Below, piece after piece: positions 8,900 to 18,109 of a DNA stretch of 64,000 nucleotides. The stretch is from Chitinophagaceae bacterium UBA4407 (GTDB lineage Bacteria; Bacteroidota; Bacteroidia; Chitinophagales; Chitinophagaceae): the NCBI GenBank assembly GCA_002390845.1, contig DGQT01000010.1, forward strand, positions 1-64,000, written 5' to 3'. Numbering within the stretch: the first letter of the stretch is position 1; the number at the start of each line of letters is the position of its first letter. Position numbers and translations under genes: made by a program. The notes beneath the pieces were generated by a model that was not told the DNA's origin, did no database searches, and worked only from the letters and a program-made list of their open reading frames with translations.

Positions 8900-11800
8900 T
8901 TATTGCTTTACAAGTTTAGCCATTTGCTTTTCACCATTGGCGCCGGTAAGGGTTACAATGTACATTCCGTTTGAGAAATTGTGAATATCCAAAGGCAGCC
9001 TGTTTGCTCCTGCAACTGTTACGCCTTGTTTTCGTAGCAGTATTTTTCCCGTTAAATCGGTAACCTGCATCAGGTAATTGTATGATGATGCAGTAGTGAA
9101 CGAAAATACTGCCTGGTCTTTGGCTGGGTTGGGCATAATGTATGCAGCTTTATTTGCCAGTTGCTGCGTTTGATCTGTTTCGCCTGCAGTTGATGCAGAA
9201 GCATCAGATACGGTTGTACTAACACCACCTGCAAAAGCAGCATTTGGCCTGACATACAGAGAATAACCCGAGGATGTTCCGCAATTATTTTTTGCTTTCG
9301 CCACCACATTGCCAGAATTATTGCCCCAGGTAACTGTAATAGATGATGTATTGTTGCCTGCTGTAATATTTGCATCGTTTGGAATAGTCCAGGTGTAGGT
9401 TATTCCTGCAACTGCCGGGGTTACGCTATACTTTATTCCTTTCTGTTGTTTTTTTACAGAAGTGGGGCCATTTATATTGGCTGGTTTGTCGGCGATGGGG
9501 TTTATAGTACGATCGTAATAACTGCTTACACCGCATCGCGCTGCCGCTGCAACGGATATTGTTTTGCTTGAACTATAGGATGGCATGTTTACCGTAATGC
9601 TGTTGCTGTTTTTATCTGGCGAAGTAATAGAACTGCCTGCGGGAAGCGTCCACATATATGAAGTGGCGCCAGAAATGGTGCTTGTAGAAAAAACAAATGA
9701 TCCTCCTTCGCAAATGCCTTTTTCATCTGCGGCATCGCTGTTCATACTCGTTGGTTTTGAAGGCGTGTTGTTTACACCGTTATCGAGATTAATATTGCCA
9801 TTTTTTGTACATCCGTGGGCATCGGTTACAGTATAACTTTTGAAACCCGAAGCCTGGCTAAATGTACCGGTACCCGAATAAGGGATGGTGCCACCGGTAG
9901 CAGAGATTTTTATAGTTGTGCTGCCACCCTTGCAATAAATCGAACTGTCTGATGTTATAGTTACCGCAATAACATCGGGGTTTGTAATTGCAAAAGTTTG
10001 GGATATTTTACAGGCACCCTGGGATGTTACTGTTACCGTATAATTTGCTTCTTTTAAACTGGCTATATTCTGGGAAGTGGTTGCATCGAAAGTACTTAGT
10101 GTGCTTTCCCACAGATAAGTAAAAGGGCCGGTACCACCCGTTGGCGCCAGGTTGATGGCACCATCTTTATCGTTATTGCAGGTTATGTCTGATACTGCTG
10201 CATTTAAGGTTGGGCTGCTGTTTACTGCAATACCCGATGCTGCAATGCTTAAAGAAGTTGTGCCGCCACCTGTTACTGGTATGGTTCCGCTATATGAGCC
10301 AGCTGTTGCAGTTGTAAGTTTTACATAAATATTGTTATTTATGGTAGTGCCATAACCACTAAAAATTATAGTGTCTTTAAAAGTACCTGTGGCTGAAGTT
10401 GAAAAACTGTAACCGGATAAAGGACCAATCGTAATATCGGTTCCATTTAAAAACTGCCCTTGTAATAAAAATGAGTTGGCGGTACTGGTTGAATTAATGC
10501 AAATTGTATCAAAAGATGGAAGTGGCGAAGCAAATAAACCAATGTTTGAAAGGCTTGTGTCGGGCCTTGAAAGTTCTACCAGGCTAAAAATTACATTCTG
10601 GCTATTGGTACTTTTTATATAAAAGTCTGAAGCACGTGTAGCACGGTTGCCAAAATAAGCGTCATTTAAGGTAACAGAAAGCTTCTTCCATTTACCGGTA
10701 TTCGTGCAGGTAACCTGGGTAGATGATTTATCTGTTCCGCCTGTTTTTGAGTCGTAATATAAACGAAAACTTCCGGTGCCATTATCAAGGTATGTGATAT
10801 CAATTGTTACCGGGTAAGCCCCGTTTAGTGGTGCATATCTCAGAAATGCACTGGCAACATCAAAGTACAATGCATTTTTTCCGTTGGTAAGATCGAACCC
10901 CCTTGCAAACCTTCCGTGCATTGAGTTGGGTTCAGCAATTGCGGCAACATTCCAATAACCGGCACTGGTTGTGTTGGCGTCTATCTGGTTAATCCATCTT
11001 TCGTAGTTTCCCGGGAAAATATTCCAGCCAACATCATTTGTGCCTGTGGCATCAAGATTGTCTGTTTCAAGCATTGTCGCGGTATTTACATCTTCGAGTT
11101 TTGCACCATAAAGCAGATATTTATTTGCAATATTTATGTATCGCAGGGTATTTGTCCTGCTCACCGTTCCATAAGTGCCGGCGGGAAAGCGCACCGCATC
11201 TGAAGCATCCAAAGCATCTTTTAGTGCACACATGGCATTTGTGGCCGTAGTTGCATTTTTTTGACCTGCATATTTATTGAAGTGCAAGAATGGTGGATCA
11301 AAATTTTTGTCCATTAAGTACTCAGATTTTTGATTACTCCAATCCAGTCCCCAATAAATACTGTAATTATAAACGGCAAACATGTTTTTGTATGGCGCGT
11401 TTGTCCACCACGCATAAGTCAGATTATCAGCTGAAATTTCAGCCCGGGCTCTTACATAAGAACCGCTTTGAGGAAGATTAAGTACATCATAAAGCCAGGC
11501 TGCTTTGTTTCTTTCATCATTTAGCTGGTATCCTTTTCCAAGTGATCCTGTTTTGATCCATCCGTTCGGGCAGTTTTGAAGTAGCCATGCCATCTGTTCG
11601 TTACCCAGATTACCAGGATTGCTAATCAATGTAATTTTAGGATTGGTGTTCTTGTATTCATTATAAAAATATTTGGAGAAATCATAAAATAGTGAATCAA
11701 ACTGATTGTTTGTTATTGCATACTGCGTTGCAACATCTCCTTTATAGCCAATGTAGTCTCCGGTGTTTCCAAAACAAGCCTGTACAGCAATGATTTTGTT

Positions 11801-12262
11801 ACGGATATTAGGCGCAAAAGCTTCTACATGCTGACGCACTTTGGTAACCATTCGCTTAAAGTAAACGCCATAATCAGGGTCTAAGTAATAGGGTGAAAAG
11901 CCGGTTACTGCCCCGGCAGCATTTTTTTCGTTTACTTTAGGCACACCACCCGTTGTAAAAAGCCAGTCGGGGCACTCATCTTTTACATATATCTTATACA
12001 TTACAAGAAGCCCCCCTTCAGCACGGGCATTAATTTCGGCGTCAAAAATACTCCAGTCCCAAACGTCTGGGGCAATTTCTAAATCTTTCCAACCGAGGTT
12101 GGAAAACCTGCCTGAAATTTCAGGATAAAATTTAGCGGTTAAAGGTTCTGCACCAAACTGCCAAACACCAAATTTTAAAATCGAGTCTGTGGATTGTGCA
12201 GATGAGTAAATGGGGCATAAATACAAAAGGCCAATTACCAAAATGAGTTGATAGTTTTTCAT
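8900..12262 (-). CDS. Secreted glycosidase-like protein with T9SS sorting domain
   Basis: The 1120-residue product has a signal peptide (to about residue 23). Residues about 25-450 resemble a TIM-barrel glycoside hydrolase or putative beta-galactosidase head, with DVWDWSIFDAEI, RNKIIAVQACFGNTGDYIGYKGD and YSIYWGLDWSNQ. A carbohydrate-binding-like stretch with aromatic residues follows, then Ig/PKD/SprB-like repeats (the ITCNNDKDGAINLAPTGGTGPFTYLW segment is typical SprB). The last 80 residues are a type A T9SS sorting domain (MPNPAKDQAVFSF ... LTGKILL ... NGMYIVTL ... KLVKQ). It should be exported by Sec then T9SS and anchored to or released from the surface. The enzyme activity is not proven; I cannot pin the catalytic pair. 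It is followed by a terminator and has no partner genes. Confidence 0.8.
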   Translation of the reverse strand: MKNYQLILVIGLLYLCPIYSSAQSTDSILKFGVWQFGAEPLTAKFYPEISGRFSNLGWKDLEIAPDVWDWSIFDAEINARAEGGLLVMYKIYVKDECPDWLFTTGGVPKVNEKNAAGAVTGFSPYYLDPDYGVYFKRMVTKVRQHVEAFAPNIRNKIIAVQACFGNTGDYIGYKGDVATQYAITNNQFDSLFYDFSKYFYNEYKNTNPKITLISNPGNLGNEQMAWLLQNCPNGWIKTGSLGKGYQLNDERNKAAWLYDVLNLPQSGSYVRARAEISADNLTYAWWTNAPYKNMFAVYNYSIYWGLDWSNQKSEYLMDKNFDPPFLHFNKYAGQKNATTATNAMCALKDALDASDAVRFPAGTYGTVSRTNTLRYINIANKYLLYGAKLEDVNTATMLETDNLDATGTNDVGWNIFPGNYERWINQIDANTTSAGYWNVAAIAEPNSMHGRFARGFDLTNGKNALYFDVASAFLRYAPLNGAYPVTIDITYLDNGTGSFRLYYDSKTGGTDKSSTQVTCTNTGKWKKLSVTLNDAYFGNRATRASDFYIKSTNSQNVIFSLVELSRPDTSLSNIGLFASPLPSFDTICINSTSTANSFLLQGQFLNGTDITIGPLSGYSFSTSATGTFKDTIIFSGYGTTINNNIYVKLTTATAGSYSGTIPVTGGGTTSLSIAASGIAVNSSPTLNAAVSDITCNNDKDGAINLAPTGGTGPFTYLWESTLSTFDATTSQNIASLKEANYTVTVTSQGACKISQTFAITNPDVIAVTITSDSSIYCKGGSTTIKISATGGTIPYSGTGTFSQASGFKSYTVTDAHGCTKNGNINLDNGVNNTPSKPTSMNSDAADEKGICEGGSFVFSTSTISGATSYMWTLPAGSSITSPDKNSNSITVNMPSYSSSKTISVAAAARCGVSSYYDRTINPIADKPANINGPTSVKKQQKGIKYSVTPAVAGITYTWTIPNDANITAGNNTSSITVTWGNNSGNVVAKAKNNCGTSSGYSLYVRPNAAFAGGVSTTVSDASASTAGETDQTQQLANKAAYIMPNPAKDQAVFSFTTASSYNYLMQVTDLTGKILLRKQGVTVAGANRLPLDIHNFSNGMYIVTLTGANGEKQMAKLVKQ

Positions 12263-12652
12263 GATCTTAGATATTAGATATTGGATATGATTATTAGCAA
12301 AACAAAGGTTGCTGTTTCTGAACTATTATCAAATTATATGTCAGTTAAACGCTTTTAGAATAAATTAATAAGCAGCAGTATTCAATTAATCCAATATTTT
12401 TTTAGTATTCATTTAAAAAAAGCAAAAACTATGCGCTTCTGTTCTTTGTGAATTAATTATTGATTAAAATAAGAGTGAGATATTAAAAACCTTTGGCTAT
12501 TTAATGAAAGAGTAGCAATAGTATGAATTTATTCAGGCTTCTTTTATTTGCTTTGCCAGGTATAAGAAAAACTTCTATTCTAACCACGAGATTGAATACA
12601 ACGAATTGCCCACAACAAAATAAATTCAAATGCTATTGCTGCATTGGCGTTA
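12263..12652. other. AT-rich non-coding stretch upstream of the T9SS protein
   Basis: About 390 bp of AT-rich DNA between the divergently read T9SS protein and the P2 repeat pair. I see no open frame with family features, no RNA gene and no clear promoter match. The minus-strand leader contains an AATATCTAATATC direct repeat just before the ATG. Confidence 0.4.
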
Positions 12653-12898
12653 TTTTTTTGAACCAAACTACAGTTTAATAATTCAGCATCCTTGCGTCGC
12701 ACACTTCAGGGCTTTAAGGGTTTTGCAGCAATAGCAATTGTAACATTATTTGCATATACAGATTAAAGTGCAAGATTAATAATGACTGATCTATGTAAAA
12801 GGTTCTGCAATAAAGGAACCTGGCAGCATAATGATTTAAAGCACAAGTGTGCGACGCAACCCAAGCTTCATAAAAGTACTTCTGCCTGGTTCAGAAAA
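12653..12898. repeat. Inverted repeat pair P2 (A/A)
   Basis: Left unit: TTTTTTTGAACCAAAC at 12653, core CTTGCGTCGCACACTTCAGG at 12690. Right unit: GCACAAGTGTGCGACGCAAC at 12841-12860, ending CTGGTTCAGAAAA at 12898. It sits in a divergent gap, with about 130 bp between the cores. The outer end here reads GAACC rather than GAGCCC. Confidence 0.85.
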
Positions 12899-13255
12899 TG
12901 AATCAGTACTTTCACTAACACTCATTTGTTTGTAGCCTTAACGTAAGCTTCATAAAAAATATCTGCACATTTTATAAACATGCATTATTTTTACTCCGTA
13001 ATAAAAATTTTGGATCACCACTTTATTAAGAACCGAAGTTGAAAACGAACACAACACATTATTATGTATCTGCCTTCCATCATTCATTGATGGGTGTTGT
13101 TGCATTACCCAACCCTTACTACCCTCGCCCTGTGCGACGACCGAGGATTTGATATTCCACTAAAATTCCGGAATAGTTCTCTTCAAAAAATCTGTAGCCA
13201 TTGTGCTGCATCAGGGTATCTTATTTTCATTCATCAGCATTTAGAATTTACAAAA

Positions 13256-13975
13256 TTGGAACAACATATTATCGTTCGTGTGGCCCATAGTGGCGATAAA
13301 CATTACGCAACCACCATTACTACAGAAATGGAAGCTTCGGCCATGGCAAGAGGCACAGGTATTGCCAAACGCAGCCCCGATTATATAGCCAAAAAAATGG
13401 AAGAAGGAAAGTCTGTTATCGCTTACACAGCCGATGGCATATGGGTTGGTTTTTGCTATATAGAAACCTGGAGCCACGGCAGTTATGTGGCCAACAGCGG
13501 CCTTATTGTTGCGCCTGCATTCAGAAAAAGCGGCGTGGCAAAAAACATCAAGAAAAGAATTTTTGAATTAAGCAGGGAAAAATATCCAGAAGCAAAAATA
13601 TTCGGCCTTACCACCGGCCTTGCTGTAATGAAGATCAACAGCGAACTCGGTTACGAGCCTGTTACTTACAGCGAGCTTACACAAGACGAAGCCTTTTGGG
13701 CGGGTTGTAAAAGTTGCGTGAATTACGACATCCTCATGAGCAAGGAAAGAAAAAATTGCATGTGTACAGCGATGTTATTCGATCCCGCAGACCATTACGA
13801 GCCAAAGGAAACAAAAGAATTTTTTGAGCAGCATAGCAAAGTTTACGAGCGTTTTATGAAGATAAAACAAAGCCGTTTTATACAGGCATTTCTTCGAAAA
13901 GACAAACAAAAAATTGAAGCAAAAGCAGAAAGAAAAAAATCTTTCGCTTCATTCTTCAGCATGTTCTTTACATGA
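13256..13975 (+). CDS. GNAT acyltransferase, probable N-acylglutamate synthase
   Basis: This GNAT-fold protein (about 240 residues) heads the arginine operon. IIVRVAHSGDKHYA opens the fold, and VANSGLIVAPAFRKSGVAKNIKKRIFE is the acetyl-CoA binding block (R/Q-x-x-G-x-A form). A cysteine-rich segment follows (GCKSCVNYDILMSKERKNCMC). The position suggests it makes N-acetyl- or N-succinyl-glutamate, the first step of the pathway; from memory, genetic work in other Bacteroidota supports such a GNAT. I chose TTG 13256 because homologues begin just before this strand and no ATG is available. The frame stays open from GTG 13094 but that part has no family features. A TATCTTAT box near 13218 is a weak promoter candidate. 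The C-terminal 40 residues are basic. Confidence 0.75.
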   Translation: MEQHIIVRVAHSGDKHYATTITTEMEASAMARGTGIAKRSPDYIAKKMEEGKSVIAYTADGIWVGFCYIETWSHGSYVANSGLIVAPAFRKSGVAKNIKKRIFELSREKYPEAKIFGLTTGLAVMKINSELGYEPVTYSELTQDEAFWAGCKSCVNYDILMSKERKNCMCTAMLFDPADHYEPKETKEFFEQHSKVYERFMKIKQSRFIQAFLRKDKQKIEAKAERKKSFASFFSMFFT

Positions 13976-13977
13976 TA

Positions 13978-14144
13978 GTTTTTTAGGAGCCGAAGCAAAG
14001 AATAAGCATGAGGCTTCTGTTGCGTCGCACTCTTGAACAGTTGAAATTTTATTGAGCACTGCGAATGTAAGCCGCTGATATTTGATCAGAACGTACAAGT
14101 GAGTGACACAACGGAAGACCAACGAAGAACTGCAGCTGGAAAAC
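13978..14144. repeat. Inverted repeat pair P3 (A/B)
   Basis: Left unit begins GTTTTTTAGGAGCCGAAGC just after the GNAT stop, with core GTTGCGTCGCACTCTTGAAC at 14019. The right unit is the B variant, ACGTACAAGTGAGTGACACAAC at 14091-14112. The pair is mixed and short (about 90 bp between core starts), within what should be one operon. Confidence 0.8.
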
Positions 14145-14178
14145 AAAAGATCAGACATTATTAAATATAAATTCTGCA

Positions 14179-15381
14179 ATGAAGAAATTAGTTCTTGGTT
14201 TTAGCGGTGGTTTAGATACAACATATTGTGTAAAATATTTAACTGAAGTAAGAGGTTACGAAGTTCACACAGTAATTGTAAACACAGGTGGTTTCAGCGA
14301 AGAAGAATTACAAAAAGCAGAAGCCCACGCTTATGCGCTTGGTGCAAAAACGCACACAACTGTTGATGCGGTAAAAGGTTATTACGACCGCATTATAAAA
14401 TACCTGGTGTTTGGAAATGTTTTAAAGAATAATACTTACCCGTTAAGTGTAAGCGCAGAAAGATTGATACAGGCTTTGCATATCGCTGAGTATGTAAAAA
14501 AAATGGATGCTGTTGCCGTTGCACATGGCAGCACCGGTGCCGGTAACGACCAGGTTCGTTTCGACATGATTTTTAATATTATGATTCCCGGCGTTGAAAT
14601 TATTACCCCGATAAGAGATTTAAAATTAAGCCGCGAAGAAGAGATCAACTACCTGAAAGAAAAAGGTGTTGTAATGAATTTTGAGAAGGCTGCATACTCT
14701 ATCAACAAAGGTTTATGGGGCACCAGTGTCGGCGGTAAAGAAACATTGAACTCAAAAGGGTTACTACCAGAAGAAGCCTGGCCAACACAGGTAACCAAAC
14801 ACGAAAGCGAAGAAGTAAAACTCCATTTTAATAAAGGCGAACTGGTAACAGTAAATGATAAAACATTTGCGCATCCATCTGAAGCGATTCAATATTTACA
14901 AACACTTGCCGGACCTTTCGGAATTGGCAGGGATATACATGTTGGCGATACAATCATTGGTATCAAAGGTCGTGTAGGTTTTGAAGCCGCTGCACCAATG
15001 GTTATTTTAAAAGCGCATCATGCATTGGAAAAGCATGTGCTTACCAAATGGCAGTTAAGCTGGAAAGATACTATTGCCAATTTCTATGGTAACTGGATGC
15101 ACGAAGGGCAAATCCTTGACCCGGTAATGCGGGACATGGAAGCATTCCTCCAAAGCGCCCAGGAGAATGTAACCGGCGATGTTTTTGTACAATTGTTGCC
15201 TTACCGTTTTCAAATCATCGGCATAGAAAGCAAGTATGATTTAATGAACAGCAAGTTTGGCAAGTACGGCGAAATGAATAATGGCTGGAGCGGAGAAGAT
15301 GTGCGGGGCTTCTCAAAAATATTTGGTAATCAAACTGCCATGTATCATTTAGTAAAAACTGATGCTGATGAAAAAGATTAG
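14179..15381 (+). CDS. argG: Argininosuccinate synthase
   Basis: ArgG joins citrulline and aspartate with ATP to form argininosuccinate. The 400-residue length is standard. The N-type PP-loop is LVLGFSGGLDTTYCVKYL at the N-terminus, and AVAHGSTGAGNDQVRFD is the family signature. It is cytosolic. argC overlaps its 3' end by 14-20 bp, which suggests translational coupling. It lies 203 bp after the GNAT gene with repeat pair P3 between. Confidence 0.98.
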   Translation: MKKLVLGFSGGLDTTYCVKYLTEVRGYEVHTVIVNTGGFSEEELQKAEAHAYALGAKTHTTVDAVKGYYDRIIKYLVFGNVLKNNTYPLSVSAERLIQALHIAEYVKKMDAVAVAHGSTGAGNDQVRFDMIFNIMIPGVEIITPIRDLKLSREEEINYLKEKGVVMNFEKAAYSINKGLWGTSVGGKETLNSKGLLPEEAWPTQVTKHESEEVKLHFNKGELVTVNDKTFAHPSEAIQYLQTLAGPFGIGRDIHVGDTIIGIKGRVGFEAAAPMVILKAHHALEKHVLTKWQLSWKDTIANFYGNWMHEGQILDPVMRDMEAFLQSAQENVTGDVFVQLLPYRFQIIGIESKYDLMNSKFGKYGEMNNGWSGEDVRGFSKIFGNQTAMYHLVKTDADEKD

Positions 15382-16381
15382 AACAGGTATTGTGGGTGGT
15401 GCAGGGTATACCGGCGGTGAATTAATCCGCTTACTCATTCATCATCCCAATGTGGAAATAAGTTTTGTGCACAGCAAAAGCAATAGCGGCAATCCGTTGC
15501 ATAAAGTACACCAGGATCTTATTGGCGAAACAGGTATTCTTTTTACAAACAAATTAAGCGATGATATTGATGTATTATTTCTTTGTACGGGTCATGGTGA
15601 AGCAAGAAAATTTTTAGAAACTAATGATATTCCTGCACACATAAAAATCATTGATCTCTCCAACGATTTCAGACTTACCGCCAATGCATTTTATCATAGC
15701 TCAATGAAAGAAAATGCCGCAGATGTTGTTACAAGATATTTTGTTTACGGCCTTCCTGAATTGAATAAAGCACAAATTCAATCTGCACAAAATATTGCGA
15801 ACCCGGGCTGTTTTGCAACCGCTATACAACTTGGCTTATTGCCACTCGCAAAAGCAGGATTGCTAAATGAAATTTATACAACCGGTATTACAGGTTCAAC
15901 CGGGGCCGGGCAAAGTTTGTCCACTACTTCTCATTTTAGCTGGCGTGCAAATAATATTCAGGCATATAAAACATTAACGCATCAACATCTGGGCGAGATT
16001 GGTCAGTCATTATTGCAGTTACAAACCGAAGGTAATATTGACTTAAGCTTTGTGCCGTGGCGCGGAGATTTTACAAGAGGAATTTTCATCAGCTCAACAT
16101 TACATTGCGAACTGCCATTAGAAGAAATAAAAAATATTTATAAGGATTTCTATTCCGGGCATCACTTTACGATGATTAGCGACGATGCTATCTTTTTAAA
16201 ACAAGTAGTTAATACCAATAAATGTGTAATACAATTAGAAAAAGCAGGAACCAAATTAGTGGTTCATTCTGCAATAGATAATCTTTTGAAAGGCGCATCC
16301 GGACAGGCTGTTCAAAACATGAACTTAATGTTTGGAATTGATGAAACAGCAGGATTAAAATTGAAAGCAAATTATTTTTAA
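15368..16381 (+). CDS. argC: N-acetyl(acyl)-gamma-glutamyl-phosphate reductase
   Basis: ArgC reduces N-acylglutamyl phosphate to the semialdehyde with NADPH. The N-terminal Rossmann motif is GIVGGAGYTGGELIRLL, and the active-site cysteine is in NPGCFATAIQLGLLPL. The length is 338 residues, slightly short but normal for this group. Two start codons are in frame, 15362 and 15368. I prefer 15368 because MKKIRTGIVGG matches the usual N-terminus. Either overlaps the end of argG. Confidence 0.96.
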   Translation: MKKIRTGIVGGAGYTGGELIRLLIHHPNVEISFVHSKSNSGNPLHKVHQDLIGETGILFTNKLSDDIDVLFLCTGHGEARKFLETNDIPAHIKIIDLSNDFRLTANAFYHSSMKENAADVVTRYFVYGLPELNKAQIQSAQNIANPGCFATAIQLGLLPLAKAGLLNEIYTTGITGSTGAGQSLSTTSHFSWRANNIQAYKTLTHQHLGEIGQSLLQLQTEGNIDLSFVPWRGDFTRGIFISSTLHCELPLEEIKNIYKDFYSGHHFTMISDDAIFLKQVVNTNKCVIQLEKAGTKLVVHSAIDNLLKGASGQAVQNMNLMFGIDETAGLKLKANYF

Positions 16382-16389
16382 ATACCAAT

Positions 16390-16412
16390 CGCAGAGATGC
16401 AAAGCCGCAGAG
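16390..16412. repeat. Short GCAGAG stutter between argC and argD
   Basis: CGCAGAGATGCAAAGCCGCAGAGA contains two GCAGAG words around a GCAAAG word. It is one of several short self-similar stutters in this operon and lies in the 71-bp argC-argD gap. Confidence 0.4.
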
Positions 16413-16452
16413 AATTATTTTGTGGCTCAACGTTCAGCGGCAAATTTTCAAC

Positions 16453-17616
16453 ATGAAATTATTCGACGTTTATCCACTCAACGACATCACTATTACGAAA
16501 GCTCAGGGATCTTATGTATGGGACGACAATGGTGTTCAGTACCTCGACATGTATGGCGGCCACGCTGTGATCAGTATTGGGCATACACATCCGCATTGGG
16601 TTAAAAGAATTGAAGAGCAATTAGAGAAAATTGCATTCTATTCCAACTCTGTTCACATCCCGCTTCAGCAACAACTTGCTGATAAATTAGCAAAAGTTTC
16701 AGGCAAAGAAGATTATCAGTTGTTCCTGGTAAACAGCGGCGCTGAAGCTAATGAAAACGCTCTAAAGCTGGCATCATTTCACACCGGCAGAAAGAAGATC
16801 GTTGCTTTTACAAAAGGCTTTCATGGCAGAACTTCTTTGGCTGTTGCCGCAACAGACAACCCAAAGATTATTGCGCCGGTAAATGAAACAGATAATGTAG
16901 ATTTTCTTCCGTTCAATGATGAGGCTGCTTTAAAAGCTTACTTCCAAACTAAAGGAAAACATGTAGCTGCGGTTATCATCGAAGGCATACAGGGCGTTGG
17001 AGGAATCAACCTTGCAACAGAAAGTTTTCTTCAGTTAATCCGTCGTTTATGCGATCAACACGATGCCGTTTTTATTGCAGACAGTGTTCAGTGTGGTTAT
17101 GGCCGCAGCGGTATGTTTTTCGCACATGATTATGCAGGCGTTAATGCCGACATATATACCATGGCAAAGGGCATGGGCAACGGCTTTCCCGTTGGTGCAA
17201 TTTTAATTGCGCCGCATATAAAACCAAAGCACGGAATGCTGGGTACAACATTTGGCGGCAACCATCTTGCATGTGCTGCTGCGCTTGCAGTGCTGGAAGT
17301 TATTGAAGAAGAAAAACTCATTGATATTGCAAAGCAACGCGGCATGTATTTGCTCAATCGCCTTAAGGCAATTGATGGCATTGAAAATGTTCGTGGCCGC
17401 GGATTGATGATTGGTTTTGATGTACCCAATGAACTAAAAGATTTGCGCAAAAAACTACTAAACGACTTTTTCATTTTCACAGGCGAAGCCAAACCAAATA
17501 CAATCCGTTTGTTGCCCGCACTTACCATAACAAGAAAGCAGGTTGACGAATTTTTAGATACACTGAAAGAGGCAATAGGAGAGCTTAAAGCAAAAAGCGC
17601 AACGCAAAACGCTTAA
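16453..17616 (+). CDS. argD: N-acyl-ornithine aminotransferase
   Basis: This is a class III PLP aminotransferase of 387 residues that converts N-acylglutamate semialdehyde to N-acylornithine using glutamate. Visible features are VNSGAEANENALKLA, GFHGRTSLA, the ADSVQCGYGRSG loop with the cofactor-binding aspartate, and the PLP lysine in TMAKGMGNGFPVGA. The frame is open from 16420, but MKLFDVYPL at 16453 is the normal N-terminus, so I chose that. The next gene is 93 bp away, across a repeat unit. Confidence 0.95.
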   Translation: MKLFDVYPLNDITITKAQGSYVWDDNGVQYLDMYGGHAVISIGHTHPHWVKRIEEQLEKIAFYSNSVHIPLQQQLADKLAKVSGKEDYQLFLVNSGAEANENALKLASFHTGRKKIVAFTKGFHGRTSLAVAATDNPKIIAPVNETDNVDFLPFNDEAALKAYFQTKGKHVAAVIIEGIQGVGGINLATESFLQLIRRLCDQHDAVFIADSVQCGYGRSGMFFAHDYAGVNADIYTMAKGMGNGFPVGAILIAPHIKPKHGMLGTTFGGNHLACAAALAVLEVIEEEKLIDIAKQRGMYLLNRLKAIDGIENVRGRGLMIGFDVPNELKDLRKKLLNDFFIFTGEAKPNTIRLLPALTITRKQVDEFLDTLKEAIGELKAKSATQNA

Positions 17617-17620
17617 AGAC

Positions 17621-17676
17621 ATTTTGATACCGGCTTTAGATTTACATGGCATCTTCGTTGCGTCGCAATCCTTTCA
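17621..17676 (+). repeat. Intergenic repeat unit, type D
   Basis: TTTTGATACCGGCTTTAG, then CATGGCATCTTCGTTGCGTCGCAATC, spans the gap after argD. It shares the TTGCGTCGCA core and the outer ACCxGC end with the main family but diverges after the core (ATCxxTTCATC instead of CACTTGTAC). Similar units lie at 37803 and 55141. No inverted partner is visible. Confidence 0.65.
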
Positions 17677-17709
17677 TCGGTTTGATTATAATTCAGCAAA
17701 GTAATAATA

Positions 17710-18066
17710 TTGAGAGATTATCATAAATATGAAGTATGGCAAAAGGCTCACGAGCTGACGCTTTATGTTTACAAAGAGATAATACCGCTATTTCCTGCAA
17801 GTGAAAAATACGAACTTGTTTCTCAAATAAAGAGAGCTGCTTATTCTGTTCCTATGAATATAGCCGAAGGATGCGGAAGAAATACTCATAATGATTTTGT
17901 TCATTTTTTAGATATGTCTTTAGGTTCATTACACGAAATTGAATATTGCAGTTTACTGGCTAAAGATTTAAGTTATATTGATACTAAAAGCTTTGAAAGT
18001 CTGTATGAGAAAGTAAATATTGTAAAAGCAAAACTTATTAATCTCATAAAGTCAATTAGAAAATAA
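17710..18066 (+). CDS. Four helix bundle protein (S23/IVP family)
   Basis: This 118-residue all-helical protein belongs to the family often named 23S rRNA intervening sequence protein or four helix bundle protein. MRDYHKYEVWQKAHELTLYVY and the SVPMNIAEGCGR motif are diagnostic. Relatives include Avd, the accessory factor of diversity-generating retroelements, but no reverse transcriptase is near here. The start is TTG 17710, which matches the family N-terminus. It sits inside the arginine operon between argD and argF', next to a type D repeat, and looks like an insertion. A role in arginine synthesis is not expected. Confidence 0.88.
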   Translation: MRDYHKYEVWQKAHELTLYVYKEIIPLFPASEKYELVSQIKRAAYSVPMNIAEGCGRNTHNDFVHFLDMSLGSLHEIEYCSLLAKDLSYIDTKSFESLYEKVNIVKAKLINLIKSIRK

Positions 18067-18109
18067 ACGGCAAAGCGTTAAGCGTTCTGCCTTAAGCATT
18101 CAGCGTTTT

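Noticed and set aside
13090..13255. N-terminal extension of the GNAT protein from 13094
   Set aside because: The frame is open but has no family features before IIVRVAHSGD, is rich in Cys and His, and a weak promoter box lies within it.
17710..18066. Avd-type accessory gene of a diversity-generating retroelement
   Set aside because: No reverse transcriptase, template repeat or variable repeat lies nearby; the wider four helix bundle family is the safer call.
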